64,000 nucleotides of DNA from Luteimonas sp. (GTDB lineage: Bacteria; Pseudomonadota; Gammaproteobacteria; Xanthomonadales; Xanthomonadaceae). The first letter of the stretch is position 1; every line of letters begins with the position of its first letter. Below the pieces are notes generated by a model. That model ran no database searches. It was not told where the DNA came from and saw only the letters and a list, made by a program, of their open reading frames with translations. This document shows positions 1 to 7,533 of the stretch, in pieces. The stretch is from NCBI GenBank assembly GCA_024707405.1, contig JANPZU010000002.1:62001-126000 (forward strand), in the 5' to 3' direction. Made by a program: the position numbers and the translations under genes.

Positions 1-1109
1 CGCTGCTTGAACGGCTTTTGCGACTGCTTCGCGGCCTGTTCGCCACTGACGGTCAGTCCAGCGGAAGGTTTGCGGTTGCCGCGACGGCCTCGATCCTCGC
101 GCACGTGGTCGAAACGACGCAGTTCGCGGCCTTCATCGGCGGTGTTGTGGCCATTGACGTAGCCCTGCGGACGGCGATCGCCGCCCACGTGCACGGTCGC
201 CTTCGTTGCCTTGCGCTGGCCGATGACCGGTTGCAGCGTCAATGCCGGCGGCGGGCCTTCTTCCAGCTTGAGTTCCTTGCGCAGCGCCTCGACCTGGGTC
301 GCGGGCAGTTCCTGCGATTGGCCGCGCAACAGCGGCTGCGGCAGGGTCACGTTGCCGTAGCGCACGCGCTTGAGGCGGCTGACCTGGCAGCCCTGTGACT
401 CCCACAGGCGGCGCACTTCGCGGTTGCGGCCTTCCTTGAGCAGGACGCGGAACCACTCGTTGCTCACGTTGTCCTGGCCGGGGGTGCCGCCGATGCGCTC
501 GATGTCGTCGAACTTCGCCGGGCCGTCGTCCAGCGACACGCCGCGGCGGAGGCGATCGACGATCTTGTCGGAGACCGTCTCCTCGCCCTCGGGCGCACGC
601 ACGCGCACCACGTACTCGCGCTCGACCTCGTAGGAGGGATGCATCATCGCGTTGGCGAGTTCGCCATCGGTGGTCAGCAGCAGCAGGCCGGTGGTGTTGA
701 TGTCGAGGCGGCCAATGGCGATCCAGCGCGCGCCCTTCAACGCGGGTAGTGCCTCGAAGATCGTCGGACGGCCTTCGGGATCCTCGCGCGTGGTCACTTC
801 GCCTTCGGGCTTGTTGTAGATCAGTACGCGGGCGGGCTCGGTCAGTGCGCTGGCAACGAAGGTCTTGCCGTCGATGTCGATGCGGTCGCCGCCCTTGACC
901 GACATGCCGGTCTGCGCGGTCTCGCCGTTGACCTTGACCAGGCCGTCGGCGATGCGCTGCTCGAGCGCGCGGCGAGAGCCGAGCCCTGCCTGCGCCAGCA
1001 CCTTGTGCAGGCGTTCTTCCAGCTTCGGCGCTTCGGTGGCTTGCGCGTCGCCGCGCTTGAGCGAAAGTTTGCGATTGCCCTTGTCGGCATCGGGGTGTTG
1101 CTTGGTCAT
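1..1109 (-). CDS. rluB: 23S rRNA pseudouridine synthase RluB (3' end outside window)
   Basis: The reverse strand reads without a stop from an ATG at the right end to the left window edge, so the C-terminus is missing; the ORF track omitted this frame. An N-terminal S4-like RNA-binding region (EERLHKVLAQAGLGSRRALE) is followed by an RsuA/RluB-type catalytic domain with GRLDINTTGLLLLT, where the Asp is the family's catalytic residue. RluB makes the pseudouridine at position 2605 of E. coli 23S rRNA. The tail is basic and rich in R, G, Q and K, as in many proteobacterial RluB proteins. The start overlaps the scpB stop as ATGA. scpA-scpB-rluB is a common gene order in this group, and coupled translation is likely. 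RluE or RsuA are less likely given the neighbours and the basic tail. Confidence 0.9.
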   Translation of the reverse strand, partial: MTKQHPDADKGNRKLSLKRGDAQATEAPKLEERLHKVLAQAGLGSRRALEQRIADGLVKVNGETAQTGMSVKGGDRIDIDGKTFVASALTEPARVLIYNKPEGEVTTREDPEGRPTIFEALPALKGARWIAIGRLDINTTGLLLLTTDGELANAMMHPSYEVEREYVVRVRAPEGEETVSDKIVDRLRRGVSLDDGPAKFDDIERIGGTPGQDNVSNEWFRVLLKEGRNREVRRLWESQGCQVSRLKRVRYGNVTLPQPLLRGQSQELPATQVEALRKELKLEEGPPPALTLQPVIGQRKATKATVHVGGDRRPQGYVNGHNTADEGRELRRFDHVREDRGRRGNRKPSAGLTVSGEQAAKQSQKPFKQ

Positions 1110-1927
1110 GCGTTGCTCCGGGGGCCGTCGCCATCGTCGGCGAGGGCGGTGTCTTCAGTGTCCGTATCGCCGTCGTCCGGCGGGATGGTGGTGTCGTTGC
1201 CGTCGTCTTCGGCCTGCGAATCGGCGGCTTCGGGATCGGCGTCGTCGCTGCCGTCATCATTGGCGGCGAAGTCATTGCGGGCGGGGGCATTGCCAGCGCC
1301 CTCGTCTTCAACCGTGCCCGACTCGTTGTCGCCATCGGGTGAGGCAATGTCGCCGACTGCGCGCGGCGCATCCTCGAATTCGAGTTGCGGTTCGAGTTCG
1401 CCGAAATCCTTCAGCTCCGACAGCGGCGGCAGTTCGTCGAGCCGCTTGAGGCCGAAGTAATCGAGGAACGTCTTGGTGGTGCCCAGCAGTTCCGGACGGC
1501 CCGGGATGTCGCGATGGCCGACGACGCGGATCCACTCGCGTTCTTCCAGTGCCTTGATGATGTTGCTGTTCACCGCCACGCCGCGCACCTGTTCGATCTC
1601 GCCGCGGGTGATCGGCTGGCGGTAGGCGATCAGGGCCAGCGTTTCCAGCGTGGCGCGCGTGTACTTGACCTGGCGTTCCGTCCAGAGGCGTGCGACCCAG
1701 GCGTGCACGTCGGCCTTGACCTGGTAGCGCCAGCCCGAGGCGACCTCGATCAGTTCCACGCCACGGTCGGCGCAGGCGGCCTGCAGTTCACCCAATGCCT
1801 GTTGCACGCTGCCTTCCGGCGCGGGCTCGTCGATCGGGAACAGGCCGTTGAGTTGCACCAGCGTCAGCGGCTGGCTGGCGGCGAGCAGGGCGGCCTCGAC
1901 GATGCGGTTGATGAGTTGTTGATCCAT
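1106..1927 (-). CDS. scpB: Segregation and condensation protein ScpB
   Basis: This 273-aa protein begins MDQQLINRIVEAALLAASQPLTL and has the two winged-helix domains of ScpB, with the conserved stretch LETLALIAYRQPITRGEIEQVRG at about residues 95-117. It is the kleisin-associated subunit that, with ScpA, bridges Smc heads in the condensin complex and supports chromosome segregation. After about residue 175 comes a long acidic, low-complexity tail rich in D, E and A, longer than in compact Firmicute ScpB proteins and probably disordered. It lies 37 bp downstream of scpA and overlaps rluB by 4 bp. Its partner smc is in this window but about 28 kb away on the other strand. Confidence 0.95.
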   Translation of the reverse strand: MDQQLINRIVEAALLAASQPLTLVQLNGLFPIDEPAPEGSVQQALGELQAACADRGVELIEVASGWRYQVKADVHAWVARLWTERQVKYTRATLETLALIAYRQPITRGEIEQVRGVAVNSNIIKALEEREWIRVVGHRDIPGRPELLGTTKTFLDYFGLKRLDELPPLSELKDFGELEPQLEFEDAPRAVGDIASPDGDNESGTVEDEGAGNAPARNDFAANDDGSDDADPEAADSQAEDDGNDTTIPPDDGDTDTEDTALADDGDGPRSNA

Positions 1928-1964
1928 CGGTTCCGGTTCTGGTGTCTTGCGGGCGGCCTTGCGG

Positions 1965-2888
1965 TCAGGCCCGGGTGTCGTTGGCGGCGTCGATGTCGTC
2001 GAATTCGCTGGAGAACTCCAGCGCCTGGCCTTCGCCGCGTTCGGTGGCCAGCGACTTGATGTAGATCGGTGCGAGGGGGACTTCCTGCACCACGTCGAGC
2101 AGGCGCTCCTTGGCCAGTTCGAGGATCGACAGGAAGGTCACCACCACGCCCAGCTTGCCTTCGGTCGGGTCGAACAGGGTCTCGAAACGGTGGAAGGCGC
2201 CGTCGCCGAGCCGGGTCAGCACTTCGCCCATCCGCTGGCGCACGCTCAGCGCGTCGCGGCGGATGGCGTGGCTGGTCAGCAGTTCGGCGCGCTTGAGCAC
2301 GTCGTGCAGGGCCAGCAGCATCTCGCGCAACTCCACGGGCGGCGGCAGCTTGACCGAAGCGCGCTCGGGCACGTGCGCCTGCACCATCGAGGTGTCGCGA
2401 TCCATGCGCGGCAGGGTGTCGATGTCTTCGGCAGCCTGCTTGAAGCGTTCGTACTCCTGCAGGCGGCGCACCAGGTCGGCGCGGGGGTCGCCTTCCTCGC
2501 CATCCTCGCTGACCGGGCGCGGCAGCAACATCCGCGATTTGATCTCGGCCAGGATCGCGGCCATCACCAGGTACTCGGCGGCCAGCTCGAACCGGAGTTC
2601 CTGCATGACGTTGATGTAGTCGACGTACTGGCGGGTGATCTCCGCGACCGGGATGTCGAGGATCTCCAGGTTCTGCCGGCGGATCAGGTAGAGCAGCAGG
2701 TCGAGCGGGCCTTCGAATGCCTCGAGGATGACTTCCAGCGCGTCCGGCGGGATGTACAGATCCTGCGGGATCTGCAGCACCGGCTGACCGTGCAGCATCG
2801 CCAGCGGCATTTCATGCTGCTGGGGCGGGCCCGCTGCGGCGCTTCCGTGCACGGCGGTCTGGGCGGATTCGTGGCCGGGTTCGGTCAT
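1965..2888 (-). CDS. scpA: Segregation and condensation protein ScpA
   Basis: The kleisin subunit of the Smc-ScpAB condensin. The ORF track runs further upstream, but the family-like sequence fits a start at MTEPGHES, giving 307 aa. The ScpA core is clear: FEGPLDLLLYLIRRQNLEILDIPVAEIT near residues 50-80, followed by AEYLVMAAILAEIKSRMLLPRP. The C-terminal winged helix with VVVTFLSILELAKERLLDVVQ binds the Smc head. The first 35 or so residues are a variable, probably disordered leader. It is first in the scpA-scpB-rluB set, transcribed away from the yciI-like gene. Confidence 0.93.
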   Translation of the reverse strand: MTEPGHESAQTAVHGSAAAGPPQQHEMPLAMLHGQPVLQIPQDLYIPPDALEVILEAFEGPLDLLLYLIRRQNLEILDIPVAEITRQYVDYINVMQELRFELAAEYLVMAAILAEIKSRMLLPRPVSEDGEEGDPRADLVRRLQEYERFKQAAEDIDTLPRMDRDTSMVQAHVPERASVKLPPPVELREMLLALHDVLKRAELLTSHAIRRDALSVRQRMGEVLTRLGDGAFHRFETLFDPTEGKLGVVVTFLSILELAKERLLDVVQEVPLAPIYIKSLATERGEGQALEFSSEFDDIDAANDTRA

Positions 2889-3305
2889 GCGTGTTGCAGC
2901 CCCTCCGGGCCACTTCGGTTCACTGCGATGGATGTGGATAGCCGTGCTGTTGCCTGGCGACGGGTCGGAGTGGCGCGCTTGCCGGTGGCGGGCCGTGGCT
3001 CCGAGCGTACGTCCTGTCGATGCCTGGATCTTCCCGGGCGCCCCGAAGCCCCTTGGAATCGCCGGCGTGGCGACGGTCGACGGCCAAGCGCCATGCGGGA
3101 TCGACATCGGTCGATCGGGCGGGTCGCGGTAGGTGCGTCGAACCGGGGCGAATGAACAGCGGATCGGGCGTCTGTAGATGGCGCAGACGCTGCATTCGTA
3201 CCCGGAAACTAGCATTTAGGGTAAGTCCTGCGGCGCAAGGTGTCCAGCACGGGGATGAACGCGGCCTAGAATCCCTGCAACCCGATTGTTTGGAAGGACG
3301 AAGGC
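2889..3305. other. Intergenic region between scpA and the yciI-like gene
   Basis: About 415 bp between two divergent genes. ORFs crossing it are antisense or out-of-frame extensions with no family-like sequence. A TAGAAT hexamer at 3267-3272 could be the -10 of the yciI-like gene. A Shine-Dalgarno-like GGAAGG sits 8-9 nt before that gene's ATG. No RNA gene or repeat was recognised. Confidence 0.5.
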
Positions 3306-3605
3306 ATGTGGTACGTGATCGAAGGCCATGACGGTGATGATGTCCTGGCGGCGCGCATGCAGGCGCGTGCTCGCCACCTCGAACGGCTGGTCTCGTTGCG
3401 CGACCAGGGACGCCTGTTGCTGGCCGGGCCGTGCCCGCGCATCGACGCCGAGGATCCCGGGCCTGCGGGTTTCAGTGGCAGCGTGGTGGTGGCGGAGTTC
3501 GAGTCGCTAGAAGCTGCCAGGGAGTGGGCCGACGCCGATCCCTATGTCGAAGCCGGCGTGTATGTACGCGTCGACGTCAGGCCGTTCCGGCGGGTATTGC
3601 CCTGA
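3306..3605 (+). CDS. YciI family protein
   Basis: A 99-aa protein starting [28 protein letters not shown]. It has the YciI/ferredoxin-like fold pattern: an N-terminal beta strand (WYVIEG), a conserved R..HL motif, the middle LLLAGPCP, and the terminal segment [26 protein letters not shown], where DPY is the hallmark. The family's biochemical role is largely unknown; some members are fused to dehydrochlorinase-like or sigma-factor-associated domains, and a conserved His/Asp pair is thought to be functional. It stands alone here between divergent scpA and the GH3 gene, with a good Shine-Dalgarno. Confidence 0.85.
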   Translation: MWYVIEGHDGDDVLAARMQARARHLERLVSLRDQGRLLLAGPCPRIDAEDPGPAGFSGSVVVAEFESLEAAREWADADPYVEAGVYVRVDVRPFRRVLP

Positions 3606-3620
3606 GCGGAGCGTGATCGT

Positions 3621-3636
3621 TGCCCGGAATCGGGCA
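3621..3636 (+). terminator. Short hairpin after the yciI-like gene
   Basis: TGCCCG-GAAT-CGGGCA forms a 6-bp stem with a tetraloop 16 bp after the stop codon, followed only by GCTTGG with no U-tract. It could be a weak or Rho-assisted terminator separating this gene from the sugar locus. Confidence 0.3.
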
Positions 3637-3666
3637 GCTTGGCCAAGTCATCCGTGCACGGCGGAA

Positions 3667-3680
3667 TGAAAACGATTACA
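3667..3680. promoter_or_regulatory. Predicted LacI-family operator upstream of the GH3 gene
   Basis: TGAAAACGATTACA is one of five copies of a CG-centred 14-bp near-palindrome (consensus TGWAANCGRTTWCA) in this window. It overlaps a TACATT hexamer that could serve as the -10, as at the regulator's own promoter. The AANCGNTT core is typical of LacI-family operators. It is assigned to the LacI-family regulator at 6.4 kb by proximity and motif sharing. Confidence 0.65.
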
Positions 3681-3711
3681 TTTGCCGTCCACGCGATGCC
3701 GGGAGGGCGCC

Positions 3712-6000
3712 ATGTCGCGCGACGCCGAAGCCATGACCCCAAATGCCATGTTGACCGGCCTGCTGGCCGTTGCCTTGACCACCCCCGTTTCCACGACTGC
3801 GCGGGAAACCCCCAGGATCAACCACAGTTCCGCGGGTGACCGCGCTGCCGAGAAGGCTTTCGTGGACGCGCTGCTGGCCAAGATGACGCTGGAAGAAAAA
3901 CTGGGCCAGCTCAACCAGCCGCCGGGCGTGGGCAATCATACCGGGCCGGAAGCGATGGCCGGCAACGAAGACCAGATCCGCCGCGGCGAGATCGGTTCGT
4001 TCTTCGGCACCCATGGCGTCGAGCTGACCTGTCGCCTGCAGAAGATCGCGGTGGAGGAAACCCGGCTCGGCATCCCGCTGATCTTCGCGTACGACGTGAT
4101 CCACGGGCATCGCACGGTGTTCCCGGTGCCGCTGGCCGAGGCGGCGAGCTTCGATGCCGAGGAAGTGCGCATCGCCGCGCGCCATGCCGCGGTCGAGGCG
4201 TCCGCGCACGGCATCCACTGGGTGTTCGCGCCGATGGTGGACATTGCCCGCGACCCGCGATGGGGCCGCATCGTCGAAGGCGCGGGCGAAGACCCGTACC
4301 TGGGGTCGGTGATGGCCGCGGCGCGCGTGCGTGGTTTCCAGGGCGACGACCTGGCGGCGGTGGATACCGTGCTGGCGACCGCCAAGCATTTCGTGGCCTA
4401 CGGCGCCGCCGAGGGCGGGCGCGACTACAACACCGCCGAGATTTCCGAGCGCACCTTGCACGAGGTGTACCTGCCGCCGTTCAAGGCCTCGGTGGATGCG
4501 GGCGCCGAATCAATCATGGCCGCGTTCAACGACATCGCGGGCGTGCCGATGCACGCGCATCGCGACCTGATCGAAGGCCTGCTGCGAGAGCAGTGGGGCT
4601 GGGACGGCGTGCTGGTCAGCGACTACACCGGGATCATGGAGCTGATGCCGCACGGCGTGGCCGCCAACCGCGAAGACGCCGGCGTGCTGGGCATCAATGC
4701 CGGCGTGGACGTCGACCTCGTCAGCCGCATCTATTACGAAGACCTGCCGGCGGCGGTGCGTGCCGGGCGCGTGTCGATGGAGCAGATCGACGCATCGGTA
4801 CGCCGCATGCTCAACGCGAAGTACCGTTCCGGCCTGTTCGATGACCCGTACCGTTACTGCAAGGATCCGGCACGTGAAGTCGCGCTGACGCTCAATCCGG
4901 AGCAGCGTGCCGCCGCGCGGCGCATGGCACAGAAGTCTTTCGTGCTGCTGGAGAACGACAATGCAACGTTGCCGCTGTCGAAGTCGCTGCGCACGCTTGC
5001 GGTGATCGGGCCGCTGGCCGACCACCGCCAGTCGATGCTGGGCAACTGGGCCGTCGCCGGTCGCCAGGAAGACGTGGTGACGCCGATCGAAGGCTTGCAG
5101 GCGGCGCTGGGCGACGGCACGCGCTTGATCGTCGCACGCGGCTCCGGCGTCGAAGACATGGATGCGTCCGGCATCGCCGAAGCAGTGCGCGCGGCGGAGC
5201 AGGCCGATGCGGTGGTGATGTTCCTCGGCGAGCATCCGGACATGAGTGCCGAGGCGCACAACCGCACTTCGCTCGACCTGCCGGGCGTGCAGGAACAATT
5301 GGCGCTCGCGGTCGCGGCGACCGGCAAGCCCGTCGTCGTGGTGCTGCTCAACGGCAGGCCGCTGTCCATCGGTGCCTTGCAGGGCAAGGTGGGCGCGGTG
5401 CTCGAAGCCTGGTTCCCGGGCGTCGAAGGCGGCAACGCCATCGCCGACGTGCTGTTCGGCGACGTCAACCCGTCCGGCAAGTTGCCGGTGACGTTCCCGC
5501 GCAACGTTGGCCAGGTACCGACCTACTACGCGCACAAGGCGACCGGTCGCCCGCCGCGCGAGGAAGAGAAATACACCAGCAAGTACATCGACGTGCCGTG
5601 GACGCCGCTATATCCGTTCGGTCATGGCCTGAGCTACACCACGTTCGGTTACGACCAGTTGGCGGTTGCGCAGGCGAAGGTGCCGGTCGGCGAGCCGCGC
5701 CAGCAGGTAAGCGTGCGCGTGACCAATACCGGCAAGCGCGCGGGTGACGAAGTGGTGCAGCTGTACGTGCGAGACGACTTCGGCAGCGTGGCGCGCCCGG
5801 TCAGGCAACTGCGCGGGTTCCAGCGCGTGTCGCTGCAGCCGGGCGAATCGCGGACGGTGACCTTCGAACTCGGGTTCGATGATCTCGCGTTGCTCGACGC
5901 CAAACTCAAGTCGGTGGTGGAGCCGGGCACGTTCACGGTCTTCGTCGGCGGCGATTCCGACGCTTCGCTCGAAGCGAAGTTCGAGGTCGTCGCGCCCTGA
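3712..6000 (+). CDS. GH3 beta-glucosidase, periplasmic (BglX-like)
   Basis: About 762 aa from an ATG preceded at good spacing by GGGAGG; the track's start is an upstream TTG. An N-terminal export signal-like segment (MLTGLLAVALTTPVSTTA) precedes the GH3 domain with ARDPRWGRIVEGAGEDPYLGS, ATAKHFVAYGAAEGGRDYN and GVLVSDYTGIMEL, where the Asp of SDY is the expected nucleophile. The second alpha/beta domain includes VVVMFLGEHPDMSAEAHNRTSLDLPG, and the C-terminal fibronectin-like domain holds VTNTGKRAGDEVVQLYVRD. The architecture matches E. coli BglX. Family members hydrolyse terminal beta-glucosides, including sophoro-, laminari- and cello-oligosaccharides, so linkage cannot be read from sequence. 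Its operator ties it to the neighbouring GH144-like gene, so it probably releases glucose from the imported oligosaccharide. Confidence 0.9.
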   Translation: MSRDAEAMTPNAMLTGLLAVALTTPVSTTARETPRINHSSAGDRAAEKAFVDALLAKMTLEEKLGQLNQPPGVGNHTGPEAMAGNEDQIRRGEIGSFFGTHGVELTCRLQKIAVEETRLGIPLIFAYDVIHGHRTVFPVPLAEAASFDAEEVRIAARHAAVEASAHGIHWVFAPMVDIARDPRWGRIVEGAGEDPYLGSVMAAARVRGFQGDDLAAVDTVLATAKHFVAYGAAEGGRDYNTAEISERTLHEVYLPPFKASVDAGAESIMAAFNDIAGVPMHAHRDLIEGLLREQWGWDGVLVSDYTGIMELMPHGVAANREDAGVLGINAGVDVDLVSRIYYEDLPAAVRAGRVSMEQIDASVRRMLNAKYRSGLFDDPYRYCKDPAREVALTLNPEQRAAARRMAQKSFVLLENDNATLPLSKSLRTLAVIGPLADHRQSMLGNWAVAGRQEDVVTPIEGLQAALGDGTRLIVARGSGVEDMDASGIAEAVRAAEQADAVVMFLGEHPDMSAEAHNRTSLDLPGVQEQLALAVAATGKPVVVVLLNGRPLSIGALQGKVGAVLEAWFPGVEGGNAIADVLFGDVNPSGKLPVTFPRNVGQVPTYYAHKATGRPPREEEKYTSKYIDVPWTPLYPFGHGLSYTTFGYDQLAVAQAKVPVGEPRQQVSVRVTNTGKRAGDEVVQLYVRDDFGSVARPVRQLRGFQRVSLQPGESRTVTFELGFDDLALLDAKLKSVVEPGTFTVFVGGDSDASLEAKFEVVAP

Positions 6001-6010
6001 GCCGACGCAG

Positions 6011-6032
6011 CGCCCGGTGACCGCGCCGGGCG
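6011..6032 (+). terminator. Hairpin just after the GH3 gene
   Basis: CGCCCGG and CCGGGCG form a 7-bp stem around an 8-nt loop, starting 11 bp after the stop codon. There is no convincing U-tract, so this is only a candidate terminator. Confidence 0.35.
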
Positions 6033-6326
6033 TTGCCAGCCATCGTGGCTGGATCAGTTGACCCGCCATGTCCGTCGATGGCCCGTCCGGTGGGCAGGCA
6101 TGGCTTCGCCGGCGACGGCCATGGCTTTCGATCAAGCGGCATGAATCCCAGGCGAGCGGCCGGGCGAGTGGCGGTTCCGGTCTTCCTGCCTTGCAGGGGC
6201 GACGCCTCCAATACGCATGCAACCTGCCGACGCATCGGTTTGCTGCGTTGCAATATCACGCGATGCTTCGCCATCCATCCGCAATGCATTGATTGCAAAC
6301 AAGGTTCGTCTGCAATTCCGGCGGCC
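6033..6326. other. Non-coding stretch between GH3 gene and regulator
   Basis: Roughly 290 bp before the regulator's promoter. The overlapping ORFs have no family-like sequence and no good ribosome-binding site. No repeat or RNA gene was recognised. Confidence 0.5.
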
Positions 6327-6356
6327 TTTACACCTGCTTCTGAAAACGGTTACATT
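6327..6356 (+). promoter_or_regulatory. Promoter and autoregulatory operator of the LacI-family gene
   Basis: TTTACA (6327-6332) and TACATT (6351-6356) are separated by 18 bp and resemble a sigma-70 promoter. The operator TGAAAACGGTTACA (6341-6354) fills the spacer and overlaps most of the -10. A repressor bound here would block RNA polymerase, so negative autoregulation is predicted. Confidence 0.6.
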
Positions 6357-6385
6357 GAATTCATGTGGTCATCCGTGGAGGGCGG

Positions 6386-7411
6386 ATGAGCGTCACGATC
6401 AAAGACGTCGCACGTCAGGCCAATGTCTCGGTTGCGACCGTTTCGCGGGCGCTCAATGGCCACCAGAACGTCGCCGAGGACGTCCGCAAGCGCGTCCTCA
6501 GCGTCGCCAGCGAGCTTCGCTACAGCCCGCACCATGCCGCCCGCAGCCTCAGCAGCCGCCGCACCAACACCATCGGCGTGGTGTTGCCGGATCTTTACGG
6601 CGAATTCTTCTCCGAGCTGATGCGCGGGATCGACCAGGTCGCCCGTGAGCGCGGGCTGCACCTGCTGGTCTCGAGCTACCACGGCAACCCCCGGGAGCAG
6701 GGCGATGCGCTGCGGGCGATGCGTGGCCGCGTCGACGGCCTGCTGCTGATGTCCCCGTTCGTCGGGAATGCCGACTTCATCGCCGAAAACCTCGCGCAGC
6801 AGATGCCCGTCGTGCTCATGAACACCGCGACGCCCGCTTCCGGCCATGCCACCCTGTCGGTCGATGGCTACGGCGGTGCGGTAACGATGACGCGGCACCT
6901 GGCCGAGGCCGGCTATCGGCGGATCGCGTTCATCACCGGCCCGGAAGGCAACTTCGATGCCAGCGAGCGGCTGCGCGGCTATCGCGACGCCATGGCCGAA
7001 GTGCTGCCCGGCATCGAGCCATGGGTGTTGCAGGGTGATTTCGACGAGGCCTCGGGGCATCGCGCAGGCCAGGCATTGCTGGCGGCACCCGAGCGCCCGG
7101 ATGCCGTGTTCGCCGCAAACGACATGATGGCGCTGGGCTGCCTGTTCGCCTTCAACCAGGCCGGCGTCCGCGTGCCTGCCGACATTGCGCTGGCCGGGTT
7201 CGACGACATCCCGCTTGCACGCTACGTACACCCGGCGCTGACGACGATGCGCGTCGAGATCGCCGAACTTGGCGCGCGCGCGATCCGGATGCTGCTGGAT
7301 ACGGCGAACGGGCCGGCGCCCCAGGCGTCGCTCTCGCCGGTGCTGGTCGTTCGCGAATCGAGTGCCGGCCCGCGTGGTCGAGGAGAGGCGATGCCGACGC
7401 GATCGGGTTGA
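6386..7411 (+). CDS. LacI-family transcriptional regulator of the sugar locus
   Basis: 341 aa from the ATG of MSVTIKDVARQANVSVATVSRALNG, the classic LacI helix-turn-helix plus hinge (residues about 1-58). A periplasmic-binding-protein-like effector domain follows: NTIGVVLPDLYGEFFSELMRGID, VDGLLLMSPF, then PDAVFAANDMMALGCLFAFNQAGVRVPADIALAGFDDIPLARYVHPALTTMR. The start with GGAGGG upstream is preferred over the track's GTG seven codons earlier. It lies between the GH3 and receptor genes, and five copies of a LacI-type operator flank genes of the same pathway, one in its own promoter. The effector is probably an oligosaccharide or glucose derivative from the pathway; this is inferred from context. 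Confidence 0.92.
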   Translation: MSVTIKDVARQANVSVATVSRALNGHQNVAEDVRKRVLSVASELRYSPHHAARSLSSRRTNTIGVVLPDLYGEFFSELMRGIDQVARERGLHLLVSSYHGNPREQGDALRAMRGRVDGLLLMSPFVGNADFIAENLAQQMPVVLMNTATPASGHATLSVDGYGGAVTMTRHLAEAGYRRIAFITGPEGNFDASERLRGYRDAMAEVLPGIEPWVLQGDFDEASGHRAGQALLAAPERPDAVFAANDMMALGCLFAFNQAGVRVPADIALAGFDDIPLARYVHPALTTMRVEIAELGARAIRMLLDTANGPAPQASLSPVLVVRESSAGPRGRGEAMPTRSG

Positions 7412-7482
7412 ACGAGAGGAAAAGCACCGGGACTGGCGTCATGCAGCTCCGGCGCAAAGGCGAAAAATTTTTTGCTCCGCGA

Positions 7483-7496
7483 TGTAACCGATTTCA
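7483..7496. promoter_or_regulatory. Predicted LacI-family operator upstream of the TonB receptor
   Basis: TGTAACCGATTTCA is the inverse orientation of the form TGAAATCGGTTACA. It sits about 37 bp before the receptor's ATG, after an AT-rich run (GAAAAATTTTTTGC) that probably belongs to the promoter. It is one of the five sites of the proposed regulon. Confidence 0.6.
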
Positions 7497-7533
7497 CAAG
7501 ATCTTCATTTCATCCCCCGGGAGGGATTTCGTC

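Noticed and set aside
133-1371. 412-aa minus-strand ORF at the left end
   Set aside because: It is a different frame from RluB, whose sequence continues without stops to the window edge, and it crosses into scpB.
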